From NCBI GenBank assembly GCA_027924585.1, contig BSBM01001386.1, forward strand, positions 62,001 to 126,000: a stretch of 64,000 nucleotides of DNA, in the 5' to 3' direction. This document shows positions 8,351-19,674 of the stretch, piece after piece. The notes beneath the pieces were generated by a model, which worked only from the letters and a program-made list of their open reading frames with translations, was not told the origin of the DNA and did no database searches. This DNA is from Larix kaempferi (lineage: Eukaryota; Streptophyta; Pinopsida; Pinales; Pinaceae). Positions within the stretch are counted from its first letter, which is position 1. Every line of letters starts with the position of its first letter. Both the position numbers and the translations under genes were made by a program.

Positions 8351-10152
8351 TACACAGAGTTACTAAATGATTTTAACCTAAGCTAGCGTTAATGTTATCT
8401 TGCATGGTTAGGTGGATGCATGAGGTGAGTACATAAATGTAAACATAATGCAATCCTCAACTACATGATAATGCACATTTTCCTTTGCTTTTCAATGAAA
8501 ACTACTTAAGGTAAGGAGAGATTTTTCTTTCTTTCAAACCAAAAATACTTAAGTAGTAGCGAAAAGAAGAATTCCTTCCTAGAGTGCAATAACTCTAACT
8601 TTCTGCAAAAATCAACTAAAAAGCGCAAAGAAAATGAAAGATGCAACTAATATTAACAATGTATAAGACAAAATAATGAAGCACTTTCGATTTTCAAATG
8701 CATGTACCAAAAACATAATTTGATAACTAAACGCTTTTCATATCTATATACAGAAAGTGAGAGAATATCTACAGCACTCTAATCTTTTAGAAATTCCCAA
8801 AGAAAAAAGGCAAGCACCCAAACAACTCAAAGGCGCTCAAGAAAGGCTCAAAATCTACCGAATGCAATAATTATAACTCATTTCCTATCTTTTTACACTT
8901 GAAAAAGACACATCTAAGCTATGGAAAGAAGGATTCCACAAACGTTTCCAATCAAATGCAAGACAAAGATAAGCACTTAACAATCTTATCTAACTCAAAT
9001 GCACACAAAATTGAAACAAGCGTTTTCTTCTTCCTATGAGTGTGAGACCAAGAATTTCAAATGATCAAATTAAAGTAAGAAGAATACTTATGTTTTCCAA
9101 TTTCATGAATATAGCAAAAGAGTGACAAAATCAAGCTTTTGTTTGAACTAAAGCGGAGACAAAGAATCAATATTTTCCAATAATCATTATATAGCTTAGC
9201 ATGTAAAGGAAACAAGATGCATAACTCAAGAAAAAAAGGCTAAAAAAGACATGGATATCCCATACTCTTCAAGTCTTTAAAACAAGCCAATCACGCCAAA
9301 CCAAAAATGATCTCAAAACCTTGAGATGGGTCAAAACGACTGTAGGATACACGATTCATGGAGAACCCATTTCACTTAAAAATGTAAGCAAAACACTAGT
9401 TTAGACTCAAAGGGCCAAATGTGGATCCAAATCTCAAAAAGACCCAAAATCAGCCAGATGTAAGCAAAACCAAAAGATGTATGCAAATGAGGTTTGGAAA
9501 CTGATCCAATGCAATGACCAGATCAGGTGAGGAGAGGAGGGATAACAAGGTCAAGTGGATGAAGGTGGGGGAACCAAAGTATCCACCACTACCAAACTGA
9601 AACTTGCTAAAATGGGACCCAATACAAATCCAAACAAACCAAACAACTCAGCACATAAAGCAAAAAGGGATCTCTGATTGGATCATACAGTATAGAGGGA
9701 GTCTGCACACAAACCAAACTCACAACAAAACTGGAGAGGGCATGCCTGTGTGGAAAAAATGGCACATGGGCGCACTCTATGCTTGTACACAGTGCGACAT
9801 CGTAGTCCACCTGTACGGGAAGTGCGACGGCATCACAGTAGACCAATGGAAGGGATGCGACAACATATTAACAGGCAAAGAACACAGATAAAAAAACACA
9901 CAGTGTTACTCTCGGTACACTAACCAGGTGCGACAGGCGAGATCCGAGTTCAAAAATAAACTAATTCTCCAGATAGTGAGCATAAAAGGGTCTACAAATG
10001 AGAAGTACAAACTCAAAGGAAGCTAATCAGACTCTTCAAAGTGAAGATCTGATGGTGAAATCCACTTCAACAAGGAAATGACAAAATAGAATGGCTTGGC
10101 AAGAAATCAACTGAAAAATGACATTCAAATTGACAACTATAAAGCAATGTTC
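8351..10152 (-). other. Tat-3 leader-like noncoding tract
   Basis: AT-rich sequence lying downstream (on the minus strand) of the Tat-3 primer site. No conserved protein was found in six frames; the 80-95 codon ORFs near 9604-9891 match no family I know. It would be the 5' leader of Tat-3, truncated on the left by Tat-2. Confidence 0.45.
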
Positions 10153-10172
10153 TCTCCACAGTATGGTCGCCA
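10153..10172 (-). promoter_or_regulatory. Primer-binding site of Tat-3
   Basis: The minus strand reads TGGCGACCATACTGTGGAGA four bases after the LTR end, 13 of the first 18 bases matching the Tat-1 site. It is probably a tRNA site of the same kind with drift. Confidence 0.55.
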
Positions 10173-10176
10173 AATT

Positions 10177-11084
10177 TGTTTGACGGACAATCTACCAAGA
10201 GTGGACTCAAGGCCTAATCTCTCTAGCTTAACGTAAGTCTAGAACAAATACAACAGAACACAAAATACTTTCCTAGATCAAATAGAATTGCAAATGGAAG
10301 GATAGATCGTTTACCTTGGATTTGCAGATCCCTTTCTCCTTCATTGATCCAATGCTCAAGCGTTGTCAGATCTTAAGCAGTTATACCCTATTGAACATAT
10401 AACAGACCAAGAATAGTGAAAGCATACATTTCATATGATATATCTAATTTAATAGTTAAGGAGGAAAACTCTAAACATCATCAATGCGACAACATTTATG
10501 GAAAGCAATTGTATTAACTGTATTGAAAAGTGGAGAGTACAATAGAAAAGAGGATTTCAACCATTTCCTTAATGTTGCAAGCTCCTTCCGACAAGCCATG
10601 CCAATGCTCCTAGAGAGAAGTGGATGTCTCCCAAGCTAGAGTGCTAAATCTATTGAACCTAATTTCACTAGCATAAGAGTACCATAGACTTCCTCCCTTT
10701 GGAGAGGGGTAGAGTCTCACTTATATAAAGCTAAGTGGATAGGATATGGATAGGGTAGGTTGAGATATGGTAGGAGAGAGATAGGGGATCCTTCCAAGAG
10801 GTTAGGAACTGAGTGCCATCTCCTCTAAGAGGTCAGGGATTAGGATACAAGTCAGCAGGCTTTGAGAATGAGCTCGAAGAAGTTATTTTTTCCAATTAAC
10901 TGACTTCGTCGCACCCTATAGTGGAGCAAGGTGTGATGTTGCGGGTTGCATGAATGTAGCCTGCGATGACCGCTTAAAACCTAGCATAAAAGCAGTCGTG
11001 TCCTTTCTAGGTAAATGAATTAGCCAATGGAACTTCAGGGGTGCATACACTGAATCTCATGATGGTAGGATTTTAGGTGTAACA
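10177..11084 (-). mobile_element. Tat-3 5' LTR
   Basis: On the minus strand it begins TGTTACACC at 11084 and ends AAACA at 10177, followed by the primer site. Length is 908 bases. The minus-strand TATA box TTTATATAAG lies at 10731-10740. The right neighbour (11085 onward) belongs to another LTR, so Tat-3 appears inserted into it; the other end is outside the window or lost. Confidence 0.6.
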
Positions 11085-11202
11085 ATTTCTCAAAAGGACA
11101 TACTCAATTAGAAATGCGAATGAAATCCAAATACCAATATCTCATTTCTCAAAAGGACATACTCAATTAGAAATGCGAATGAAATCCAAATACCAATATC
11201 TC
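11085..11202. repeat. Perfect 59-bp tandem duplication at an LTR edge
   Basis: Positions 11085-11143 and 11144-11202 are identical base for base. The first copy starts exactly at the outer edge of the Tat-3 LTR. Confidence 0.9.
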
Positions 11203-12556
11203 ATTCAAAACCAAAAAAATGCTGTGTGTATTTCTTACTAAAGCTTTAAATATTTTTACAAGAGCCATACATTCAATCCTTCTACAGTAGTGAAAATAAA
11301 ACCCTCAAGGGTTTATCCCATCACTTATTAAAATTGAAAACATCATACACATTGACCAGCAGGTTCATAATCCCGGGAATGTCCAAATCGACTTTTCCAT
11401 AGTCGTTTTCCTCTCATTTGATGACCAGGACAAAAACGACCCAAAATAACTTCAAAACTAAATACAGTGAGCCCGAAGGGCACATCAAAGTTACAATTTA
11501 AGAGCTCAAAGCTACACAGCTTGCAACCATAGCTGCGACAGGACGGAATGAATATTGAGAGGACCTGGGCTTAGCAAAATTACACTGAAACCGAAGTCTT
11601 CCTATCACTTGTTAGAACCCAACGCAAGGGACACCCATACCTACAAACCTGTCAATGAAATCACAAAGACCCACGAGTTAAATAGAGGTAAAAATCACTT
11701 GCAGAAAGCATATTAGAGAAGCCATTAATTATGGGAAGAAGATTACCTATTATTTGATCGTAGCACCCTCCATATCCACGCTTAATAGATGTGATTGCAC
11801 TAACCATGAGCATAGCTCAGGTTAGAGCATAGTCGAATCCAGACGCAGCATAAAGTTACCCTCCAAGCCAAAACCATGAAATTACAACACTGTCGTTTAG
11901 ACCAAAATCTTAAACCCTCTTTTCAACTGGCAAGCGAACCACGTCAAGACCACATGTGTAGCATTTAAAGTTACAACCAACACCACTAGTGCTTCAATAT
12001 ATCACCCAAACAATATAGTTAGGGTCATGGTGGTGCAAACCCCCATTCATTTATTTCATGGCTTATGTCAAAAGAAATCCCTTGAACCACTTCAATTCAT
12101 AGAGTTAGGTTCACGCTAGGTAATAGAATTAGGTAGTTTAATTAAAGGGCCCCTTTTATACTTGCAAAACATGTTCCAAGTAGTGCTTTAGAAAATATTG
12201 CTAAGTAAACCCAGGATAGTGCAAATACTCATCCCTTACCTCTCGATAGCTCCGCGGGTAGCATGGCTACCAACTCAAAAACCTCAGAAGTATTCATACC
12301 CTTCTCATAAAAGTCCATCAGGCCTGAATTAATGATATAAACAAGTTTAAACATTTAAATGAAACCAAGCATACATTTAACTATAGAACGAAGTAATTAA
12401 ATAAAAACACTAAAGTTTTATAGAAGTACTAAATTGGTCATCCAGACCATAGATGTGTGTGCCTTGAGTTTCACACGCATTACTTCATCACTTCCATAGA
12501 AAACATACGATAGCAGACTGCCATATCAATTTTAACTTTATGGGAAATCATAAAAC
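11085..12556 (+). mobile_element. Chromo-G LTR, left piece
   Basis: This segment is similar to the reverse complement of the Chromo-A 5' LTR: AAGGGTTTATCCC and GCTTTAAATATTTT at about 11230-11310 match the reverse complement of about 37950-38050. It is therefore an LTR of the Chromo-A family in plus orientation. It is cut on the left by Tat-3 and on the right by Copia-1, and continues at 19518. Confidence 0.6.
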
Positions 12557-13148
12557 TATTGATGTATTTGTAACTTCGGAAGTTATTCACTTGTTTATTA
12601 CATTTGTACTTTATTGTATATCCAACAGAGATGTATTATTCCTCTGATTGGAAGTGTCATCATTTGTATTTGCAAGTGTTGCAAGTTACATTGTAAGTGT
12701 CGTCATTTGTATTGATGGGTTATTAGACCACCAGTGTGGGGTCAGCCCTAGTTAGGTCACGTGGTTGGGTTATTAGGCTTCTTTAAGAAGACGGCCCTGT
12801 TGGTTTATTGGCAGGTCAAGTCAATGTATAAATAGAGGGTGTGCCTCTCTCATTCTATTAATTCACTCACTTCTCAAGCTCGCATAGCTAAGAGAGAAAG
12901 TGGCGCACATGTGGAGGAGGAGGAGTATCTGCTAGAGACATCTCCTTGGGTTTGATCATTGTGATCTTGGTTTGTGGCTTATCTTATCTCCAAGGAAGTT
13001 GCGGTGTTTTTCACCTTCTTGGTTTTCCCAGAGGAAACTCTGTGTCTCTTGTGTGCTTGTGTTATTGTGTCTATGATTGATATGATGTACATGTTATTCT
13101 CTTAGTGATCCTGAATGATAATGGAATGAAATTATCGAAAAATTAACA
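12557..13148 (+). repeat. Copia-1 5' LTR
   Basis: The TATA box TATAAATAG is at 12827-12835, followed by a conserved R/U5 block with GGCGCACATGTGGAGGAGG that also occurs, with changes, in the Copia-2 and Copia-3 LTRs. The primer site TGGTATCAGAG follows at 13149-13159 and fits initiator-Met tRNA. Confidence 0.92.
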
Positions 13149-13159
13149 TGGTATCAGAG

Positions 13160-13731
13160 TTGACCTAAGAAGAAGGAACTGTGCAGCTTCGGAAGCTAGG
13201 GATTCTTAATATTTGAATTTCTCTCCACAAATCATCAAAGGCAGGAGGCTATATTGACTCTCCTAGCAAGGGCACATCTTTCTATCAAGACAAAATTCAA
13301 CTCTGAGCATTTTCAGTTTTGAGCTAATCTCTGCTGCGGGAAATTAGGGTTTTGAAAAAAGTTGGAATTTTCAAAATCTGAATCGATGGCTAGATACTCC
13401 TCAAGAAAATCGAAGTTTAGAGCATTGGATCAAACTTTTTGGTTGGGAAGAAGGGTGGGCTTTATCAAACCCTAGTTTGGGGTCCTGTCTAGTGAATCTA
13501 GAAGTTTCAAAGGAAATTTTGAGGGGTCAAATTTTGCATATCTCAAAATCTGAGTATACCAGCTTGACCAGCTCAGCAAGGCGCATCTTTCTATCCTTTC
13601 AGAAGTTTGAAATTCAAAGTTTGAATTTGTAGGGTTTCTCTAAAAAACCCTAATCCATCTCTAGATCCAGTTTTCAACAAATCAAGTGGTAAGACCTAAA
13701 TCTTTTATTTCCATTTGAGTTTCTCATTAAA
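13160..13731 (+). other. Copia-1 leader, shared with Copia-2 and Copia-3
   Basis: Noncoding sequence between primer site and gag ATG. Stretches such as GGGTGGGCTT, CATCTTTCTAT and TTAGGGTTTCTCT recur at matching places at about 41930-42230 and 60990-61330. Conservation of an untranslated leader across elements with diverged LTRs suggests an RNA function such as packaging, which is inference. Confidence 0.75.
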
Positions 13732-16700
13732 ATGTCTCACCACACCAAGCTTGAAGATAAGCTTGAAGGGGCTGATAACTTCCGAGCATGGAAGTATAGG
13801 ATTGGGTCAATCCTAGAAGAGAATGAGTTGGACAACTACATAAAAGAAGAGGTTCCAGTTCCAGAGGGAGATGAGGCTAAGTCCTTACACAAGAAGAACT
13901 TGGTCAAAGCCAAGAGAATCATTGTTGATTCTATTAAGGACGATCTCATACCCCATGTGTCTTCCTTAAAGACACCTAAGGAGATGTTTGACTCTTTGAC
14001 TAAGCTGTTTGAGGGTAAGAACATAAATTGGAAGATGACTCTGTGGAACTAATTGAAAAAAGTAAAAATCCAGAATGGAGAGACCATCCAGTCCTACTTC
14101 TCCAAGGTCTCTCAAATAAAGGAACAACTTGAAGTTGTGGATGAAGAAGTGGAGAATGGAGAAATTGTAATGACCACATTGAATGGCCTACCTAGGTCAT
14201 GGGACTCCTTCATCCAAGGAATCTGTGCAAGAAAGAAATTGATCTCTTTCAGTAGACTATGGGAGGAATGTTCACAAGAAAAATCTATGCTTGTGGCCTG
14301 AGAAGAAAAGATGGGGAATGAAGATCAATCCCTCACAGCACATACCAAGAAGAGTAAGTTCAAGAGGGAGCCATATCATAACAAGAGATATTCACACCAT
14401 CATTATCTTAAAGATAAGAAAGATCTGAGATGCTTTACATGTAATGAGAAGGGACACTTTTCCTCAGATTGTCCTAAGAACAAAAAGAACAACAACAACA
14501 ACAACTTCAACAACAAGAAGAAGAGAACCAAGAAAAGACATCATGCTCATGCTGCTGAGGATGATGAACCTCCCAGGAGGATGTCTAGAGCAAAAAGTGA
14601 TGACTCATCAAGTGAAGATGAATATGCTCTAATATATACTCTCACAGGTACTATCTCTCATGGATGTGATGATTGGCTTATTGATATTGGGGCTTCCAAA
14701 CACATGCCGGGATTTAAAGAATCCTTTGTAGACTATCTGAACATGAGTCACCCCATAAGGTGAAACTTGGGGATGACTATCAATATCCCATAAAAGGAAG
14801 TGGTGAAGCCTCCTACAAACTAGACTCTGGGAAGTCTTTGAAGATGAAAGATGTATTCTATATGTACCTGGACTCAAGAAGAATCTTCTCTCCATATCAT
14901 CTTTGGATGCAAAAGGAATGAGAGTTACATTTGTTGATGGCCAGGTACTCATGTGGCAAAAGGGTAAGACCATAGATGATGCAGTAGTGATTGGAGAGCA
15001 AGAGGAAGGATTGTACAAATTAAAGGGACAACCTAAACATGCCATGGTACATTAATCCATGGAGCCAATTGCAAGCAAAGTTGTAGAAGGTCTTCCTGAA
15101 ATCTAGTCAAAGCATGAAGGTATTTGCAAAGGATGTGCAAAAGGGAAGAACACCAAGAAGGAATTTCCAAGCAGTGAAAGGAAAGAAAAAGGAATCTTGG
15201 AGATTATCCACTCTGATGTATGCGGACCAATGTCATCCAGTTCTCTGAGTGGGTATGTATATTATCTTTCTTTCATTGATGATTTCTCTAGGAATACTTG
15301 GGGGTTTTTTTCTTGAAGAATAAAGATGAAGTGTTTGATAAGTTCAAGAAATTCAAAGACTTGATAGAAAATCAAACTGATAAGAAGATGAAGACGTTCA
15401 GATCAGATAATGGTGGATAATTCACCTTAGGTGACTTCAAGAAGTTATGCGGTGATTCAGGGATTAAGAGGGAGTTGACCACTCGTTACAATCCACAACA
15501 GAATGGAGTTGCAGAAAGGAAGAATAGAACTATCATGGAAATAGCTCGGGAAATGCTTTATGACCAGGATCTACCTATGCATCTATGGGAAGAAGCAGCT
15601 AGGACAACTGTATATGTGCAGAACAGGACACCTCACAAGATACTTGACAACAAGACACCAGAAGAAGTTTTCTCTGGTAAGAAACCTGAATTTAGCCATA
15701 TCAGGATATTTGGTTGTCCTGTATACAGACACATTCCAAAGGAAAAGAGGACAAAGCTAGATCCTTAAGGAAAGAAGGGCATCTTTGTGGGTTACAGTGA
15801 AAGCTCGAAGGCATACAGAATCTACTTTCCAGGGTTCAGAAAAATTGACATTAGCAGGGATGTAACATTTGATGAAGACTCGGTATACATAAAATCAAGG
15901 AAGAAACCTATTAAAGACAATAAAGAACCAAAGGTAACCATATTTCAAGGCACCACTATGAAAGAAGTAATTCTAGGAGGAGATTGTGAAATTGAATATC
16001 CACAAGATCTTACCTATAGATCCACCCCATGAGAAGAACTCTCACAAGAGGAAACCTGCACTGGCTAAAGAGCTCATCCAAGATTCAGAAAGGTATGGTA
16101 TTCCAGAAGAGGAACACGGAGAAAGGAAAAGGACAAGGTCACACAGTAGCTATGTTGCCTTGCTTTGTGACATTATGAACAAAGAACCTTCCAGTTATGA
16201 AGAAGAAACATAAAAGAAAGAATGGAAGGATTCCATGGTTGAGGAATACCAGTCGATCATGAAGAATAATGTTTGGGATGTGGTCCCAAGACTAGAAGGG
16301 AAGTCTGTTGTGACTTCCAAGTGGATCTATAAGATCAAGCATGCTGCAGATGGTAGCATAGAGGAATACAAGGTGAGGTTTGTAGCTTGTGGCTTCTCCC
16401 AGAAAGAGGGAATGGATTATGAAGAGACTTTTTCTCCTATAGCCAGATAAACCTCCATCAAAACAATACTTGCTCTGGCTGCAGTGATGAAGTGGAAGAT
16501 ACACCAGATGGATGTCAAGACAACTTTCTTGAATGGTGTAGTCGAAGAGGAAGTGTATGTGGAGCAGCCACTCGGTTTTGAGACACATGACAGGGTGTCA
16601 TATGTGTGCAGGTTGAAGAAAGCCTTGTATGTCTTGAAGCAAGCTCCTAAGACTTGCTATGGTAGGATAGATAGCTTTCTATCTAGTTTGGGCTTTACCA

Positions 16701-17727
16701 AGAGTAAAGCGGATTCCAACCTTTACAACAAGGTTGAGGAAGGCAATCTAGTGATACTACTATTATATGTGGATGACCTGTTTGTTACAGGTGAGGATAG
16801 ATTGATTGTCGATACAAAGAGGAAGCTTGCTGCCGAGTTTGAGTTGAAGGACTTGGGTATGATGCACTATTTTCTAGGCATGGAGGTGTGGCAGAGTGCA
16901 GATGGGATATTCCTTGGACAAGGGAAGTATGCAGTAGAGATCCTGAAGTGGTTCGGGATGATGGAATGGAAGGCCATGGCCACACCTATGGCATCGAACC
17001 TGAAGCTTCTGTGTGATGCTTCATTTGAGCTAGTTGATGTCACGGTGTATCGTCAGATGATTGGGTACTTGATGTACTTGATGAACACAAGACCAGATAT
17101 TGGCTTTGCGGTGAACACATTGAGCCAGTTCCTGACGGATCCCAGAGGTGTTCACTTGGTTGCTGTAAAGCATATTCTGAGGTACCTGAAGGGTACAATT
17201 AATTACGGGCTCAAGTATGATGTGAATAAAAAATTTAACCTAGATGGTTATGTTGATTCAGATTGGGCAGGTAGTGTTGCAGATAGGAAGAGCACTTCGG
17301 GGTGCTACTTCAGTATGGGATCAGGTTTGATCTCTTGGTTTAGCAGGAAATAGTCCTACGTAGCACTGAGTACAGCCGAAGTAGAATATGTCGCAGCTCT
17401 TTCGTCCAGTTGTGAGGCAGTATGGTTGAGGAAGCTACTGTCTGAGTTATTTGATCTCCCGTTGGATGCTACCTGTATATTTTGTGACAACCAGAGTTGT
17501 GTGAAGTTGTCTAAGAACCCTGTGTCCATGACAAGTCGAAGCACATCGAGATCAAATATCACTATATCAGGGATATGGTTCAGAGTGGAGCAGTGAAGCT
17601 CTTGTATGTTGCGACGGATGAGCAGGTTGTAGATGTGTTGACGAAACCACTAGCTAGAGTGAAGTTTGAGTACTTTAGAGAGAGGCTTGGTGTTCTTCAA
17701 ATTGAAGATACTTCGAGGAAGAAGTGA
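13732..17727 (+). pseudogene. gag-pol: Copia-1 gag-pol polyprotein, inactive
   Basis: From ATG 13732 the order is Gag (MSHHTKLEDKLEGADNFRAW), zinc knuckle CFTCNEKGHFSSDC near 14440, protease DIGASKHM near 14690 (normally DSGA; Ser is lost), integrase to about 15500, RT with LLYVDDLF near 16770, and RNase H ending at TGA 17725-17727. Copia order PR-INT-RT-RH is clear. Stops include TAA 14050, TGA near 14299, TAA near 15418 inside the DNGGEF integrase motif, TAA near 15766 and TAG near 17351, plus frameshifts near 14760. Compared with Copia-3, 51 bases are missing at about 15065, which removes the two His of the integrase HHCC finger. It cannot make enzymes. Confidence 0.93.
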
Positions 17728-18060
17728 TGGGACACATTTGCAGGAGCCATTCCAAGCATGGTGATAGGAGGATCCTTCCCATGGCTGTGGATGTAAGCAC
17801 TGTGTGATGAGCATCAAAACGATGCTCTAGTTACTACTATGTATGATGATCAGGATGATCATGTGTGATGATATGCATTAGGTGGATGCTTTGTATGATC
17901 AGTTTGATTATACATTGATGATGAGTATTAGGAAAATGCTCCAAATGATATGCATCAAGACGATGCTATGACGATGATCAGGTTGATCATGTGATGATGT
18001 ACATCAGGTTGATGTATGATGAGTATCAGGATTATACTCCATGGCCATGGACATGTTGTG
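17728..18060 (+). repeat. GATGAT-rich degenerate repeats after Copia-1 pol
   Basis: Loose repeats of GATGATCAGG, GATGATCATG and ATGCATCAGG with irregular spacing, beginning just after the pol stop. Similar GATGAT-rich arrays sit before the Copia-2 3' LTR. Confidence 0.6.
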
Positions 18061-18665
18061 CAATAATCATATAATAGTGCCCTGGGAGGTTTGCAGATAC
18101 TCTTTCGAAGTTTTTCCTATGGCATATAATAACGCCCTGGGATATTTGGCAAATGGTCTTTCGAGGTTTTGCTTTGGAGGACATATAATAGCGCCTTGGG
18201 AGGTTTGCAGATACTCTTTCGAGGTTTTTCCTATGGCATATAATATTGCCCTGGGATATCTGGAAAATTCTCTTTCGAGGTTTTGTCCTATGGCATATAA
18301 TAGCATCCTGGGAGATCCGATAGGTTGAGCTATGTGCTCGTAATCAATCCTGGGATGCTCTTTCGAGGTTTTGCAATGACCACATGTAATAGTGCCCTGG
18401 GAGATCCAATAGGTTGAGCTGTGTGCTCATAATCAGTCCTGGGATTCTCTTTCGAGGTTTTGTGGTAACCGCATGTAATATCACCCTGGGAGATCCGATA
18501 GGTTGAGCTGTGTGCTTGTAATCAGTCCTGGGATTCTCTTTCGACGTTTTGTAGTGGTCACATATAATGTCGCCCTGGGAGATCCGATAGGTTGAGCAGT
18601 AAGCTCGTAATCAGTCCTGGGATGCTCTTTCGAGGTTTTGTGACACACGTAATAAGTCCTGAGGA
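18061..18665 (+). repeat. Copia-1 tandem array, 55-59 and 89-bp units
   Basis: The words CATATAATAGTGCCCTGGGA and CTCTTTCGAGGTTTTG repeat throughout. Unit starts are 18068, 18123, 18182, 18237, 18294, 18383, 18472 and 18561. The first steps are 55-59 bases, then three steps of exactly 89, in which a second half-unit (GTAATCAGTCCTGGGATTC) has been added. The array is noncoding and lies between pol and the polypurine tract. Confidence 0.88.
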
Positions 18666-18925
18666 TTCCAAAGTATGCCCAGTGATGATGAAGACCTACA
18701 GGAGGCTAGGCCTCCATCCAGCATGAAAAAAGGATGGCTCTGTAGAACTTCCTATGATGAGAAGAATTAAGAGATAGACCAGTGATCGAGATGTCAAGTA
18801 CAGTAGTAGTGATGATGATGATGCCCTGTGATCCAGTGATGATGATCCAGCTCTAGAATTGAAGACTTGTGCCAATATGTATTAATGACCTGTGTCTAGA
18901 GAATACCTTCCTAGTTAAGAGGGAG
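18666..18925 (+). other. Pre-LTR tract with polypurine tract of Copia-1
   Basis: GATGATGATG-rich noncoding sequence ending in AAGAGGGAG directly before the TGTTGATG start of the 3' LTR at 18926. Confidence 0.75.
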
Positions 18926-19517
18926 TGTTGATGTATTTTTAACTTCAGAAGATATTCACTTGTATATTACATTTGTACTTTATTCTATATCCAATAGAGA
19001 TGTATTATTCCTCTGATTGGAAGTGTCGTCATTTGTATTTGCAAGTGTCGCAAGTTACATTGTAAGTGTCATCATTTGTATTGATGGGTTATTAGACCAC
19101 CAGTGCAGGGTCGGCCCTAGTTAGGTCATGTGTTTGGATTATTAGGCTTCCTTAGGAAGTCGGTTCTATTGGTTTATTCGGAGGTCAAGTCAATGTGTAA
19201 ATAGAGGGTGCGCCTCTCTCATTCTATTCATTCACTCACTTCTCAAGCTCGCATGGCTATGAGAAAAAGTAGCACACATGTGGAGGAGGAGGAGTATCTG
19301 CTAGAGACATCTCCTTGCATTTGATCATTGTGATCTTGGTTTGTGTCTTATCTTATCTCTGACGAAGTTGCGGGGTTTTTCACCTTCTTGGTTTTCCCCG
19401 AGGAAACTCTGTGTCTCTTGTGTGCTTGTATTATTGTGTCTATGATTGATATGTTGTACATGTTATTCTCTTAGTGATCCTGAATGATAATGGAATGAAA
19501 TTATCGAAAAATTAACA
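18926..19517 (+). repeat. Copia-1 3' LTR
   Basis: TGTTGATG...TTAACA, the same length as the 5' LTR. Its TATA box has decayed to TGTAAATAG near 19198, so this copy is probably a poor promoter. Confidence 0.92.
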
Positions 19518-19674
19518 AAAAGCAACTTTCATAAAACATAGTTTCTCATTTCTTGAATGAGACTGATATTACTTCCTAGTACTGAAGTTAATTTGCTATA
19601 CATTACCGGTTTAGGCGATGTTAGCAGTAAGTGAAAAAATTTAAATTTTTATTGTTTTTAGGGACATTACAATA
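19518..19674 (+). mobile_element. Chromo-G LTR, right piece
   Basis: The run CAGTACTGAAGTTAATTTG-like (19582 on) and the end TTTTAGGGACATTACA resemble the reverse complement of 36520-36630, the outer end of the Chromo-A 5' LTR (GGGGACCACA). So an LTR end of the same family, in the opposite direction, stops at 19674. No primer site follows, which fits a 3' LTR inserted into Chromo-A. Confidence 0.6.

Larger units (their letters stand above)
12557..19517 (+). mobile_element. Copia-1, complete but decayed Ty1/Copia element
   Basis: Two 592-base LTRs (12557-13148 and 18926-19517) flank a primer site, gag-pol, tandem arrays and a polypurine tract. The 3' copy keeps TGTT...AACA ends, while the 5' copy starts TATT. 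Flanks AAAAC (12552-12556) and AAAAG (19518-19522) are a target duplication with one change. I counted about 42 differences between the LTRs (about 7%), so the insertion is old. It sits inside the Chromo-G LTR. Confidence 0.93.

Noticed and set aside
9604-9891. 95-codon ORF and an antisense 79-codon ORF
   Set aside because: No similarity to known families, no context, length expected by chance in this composition.
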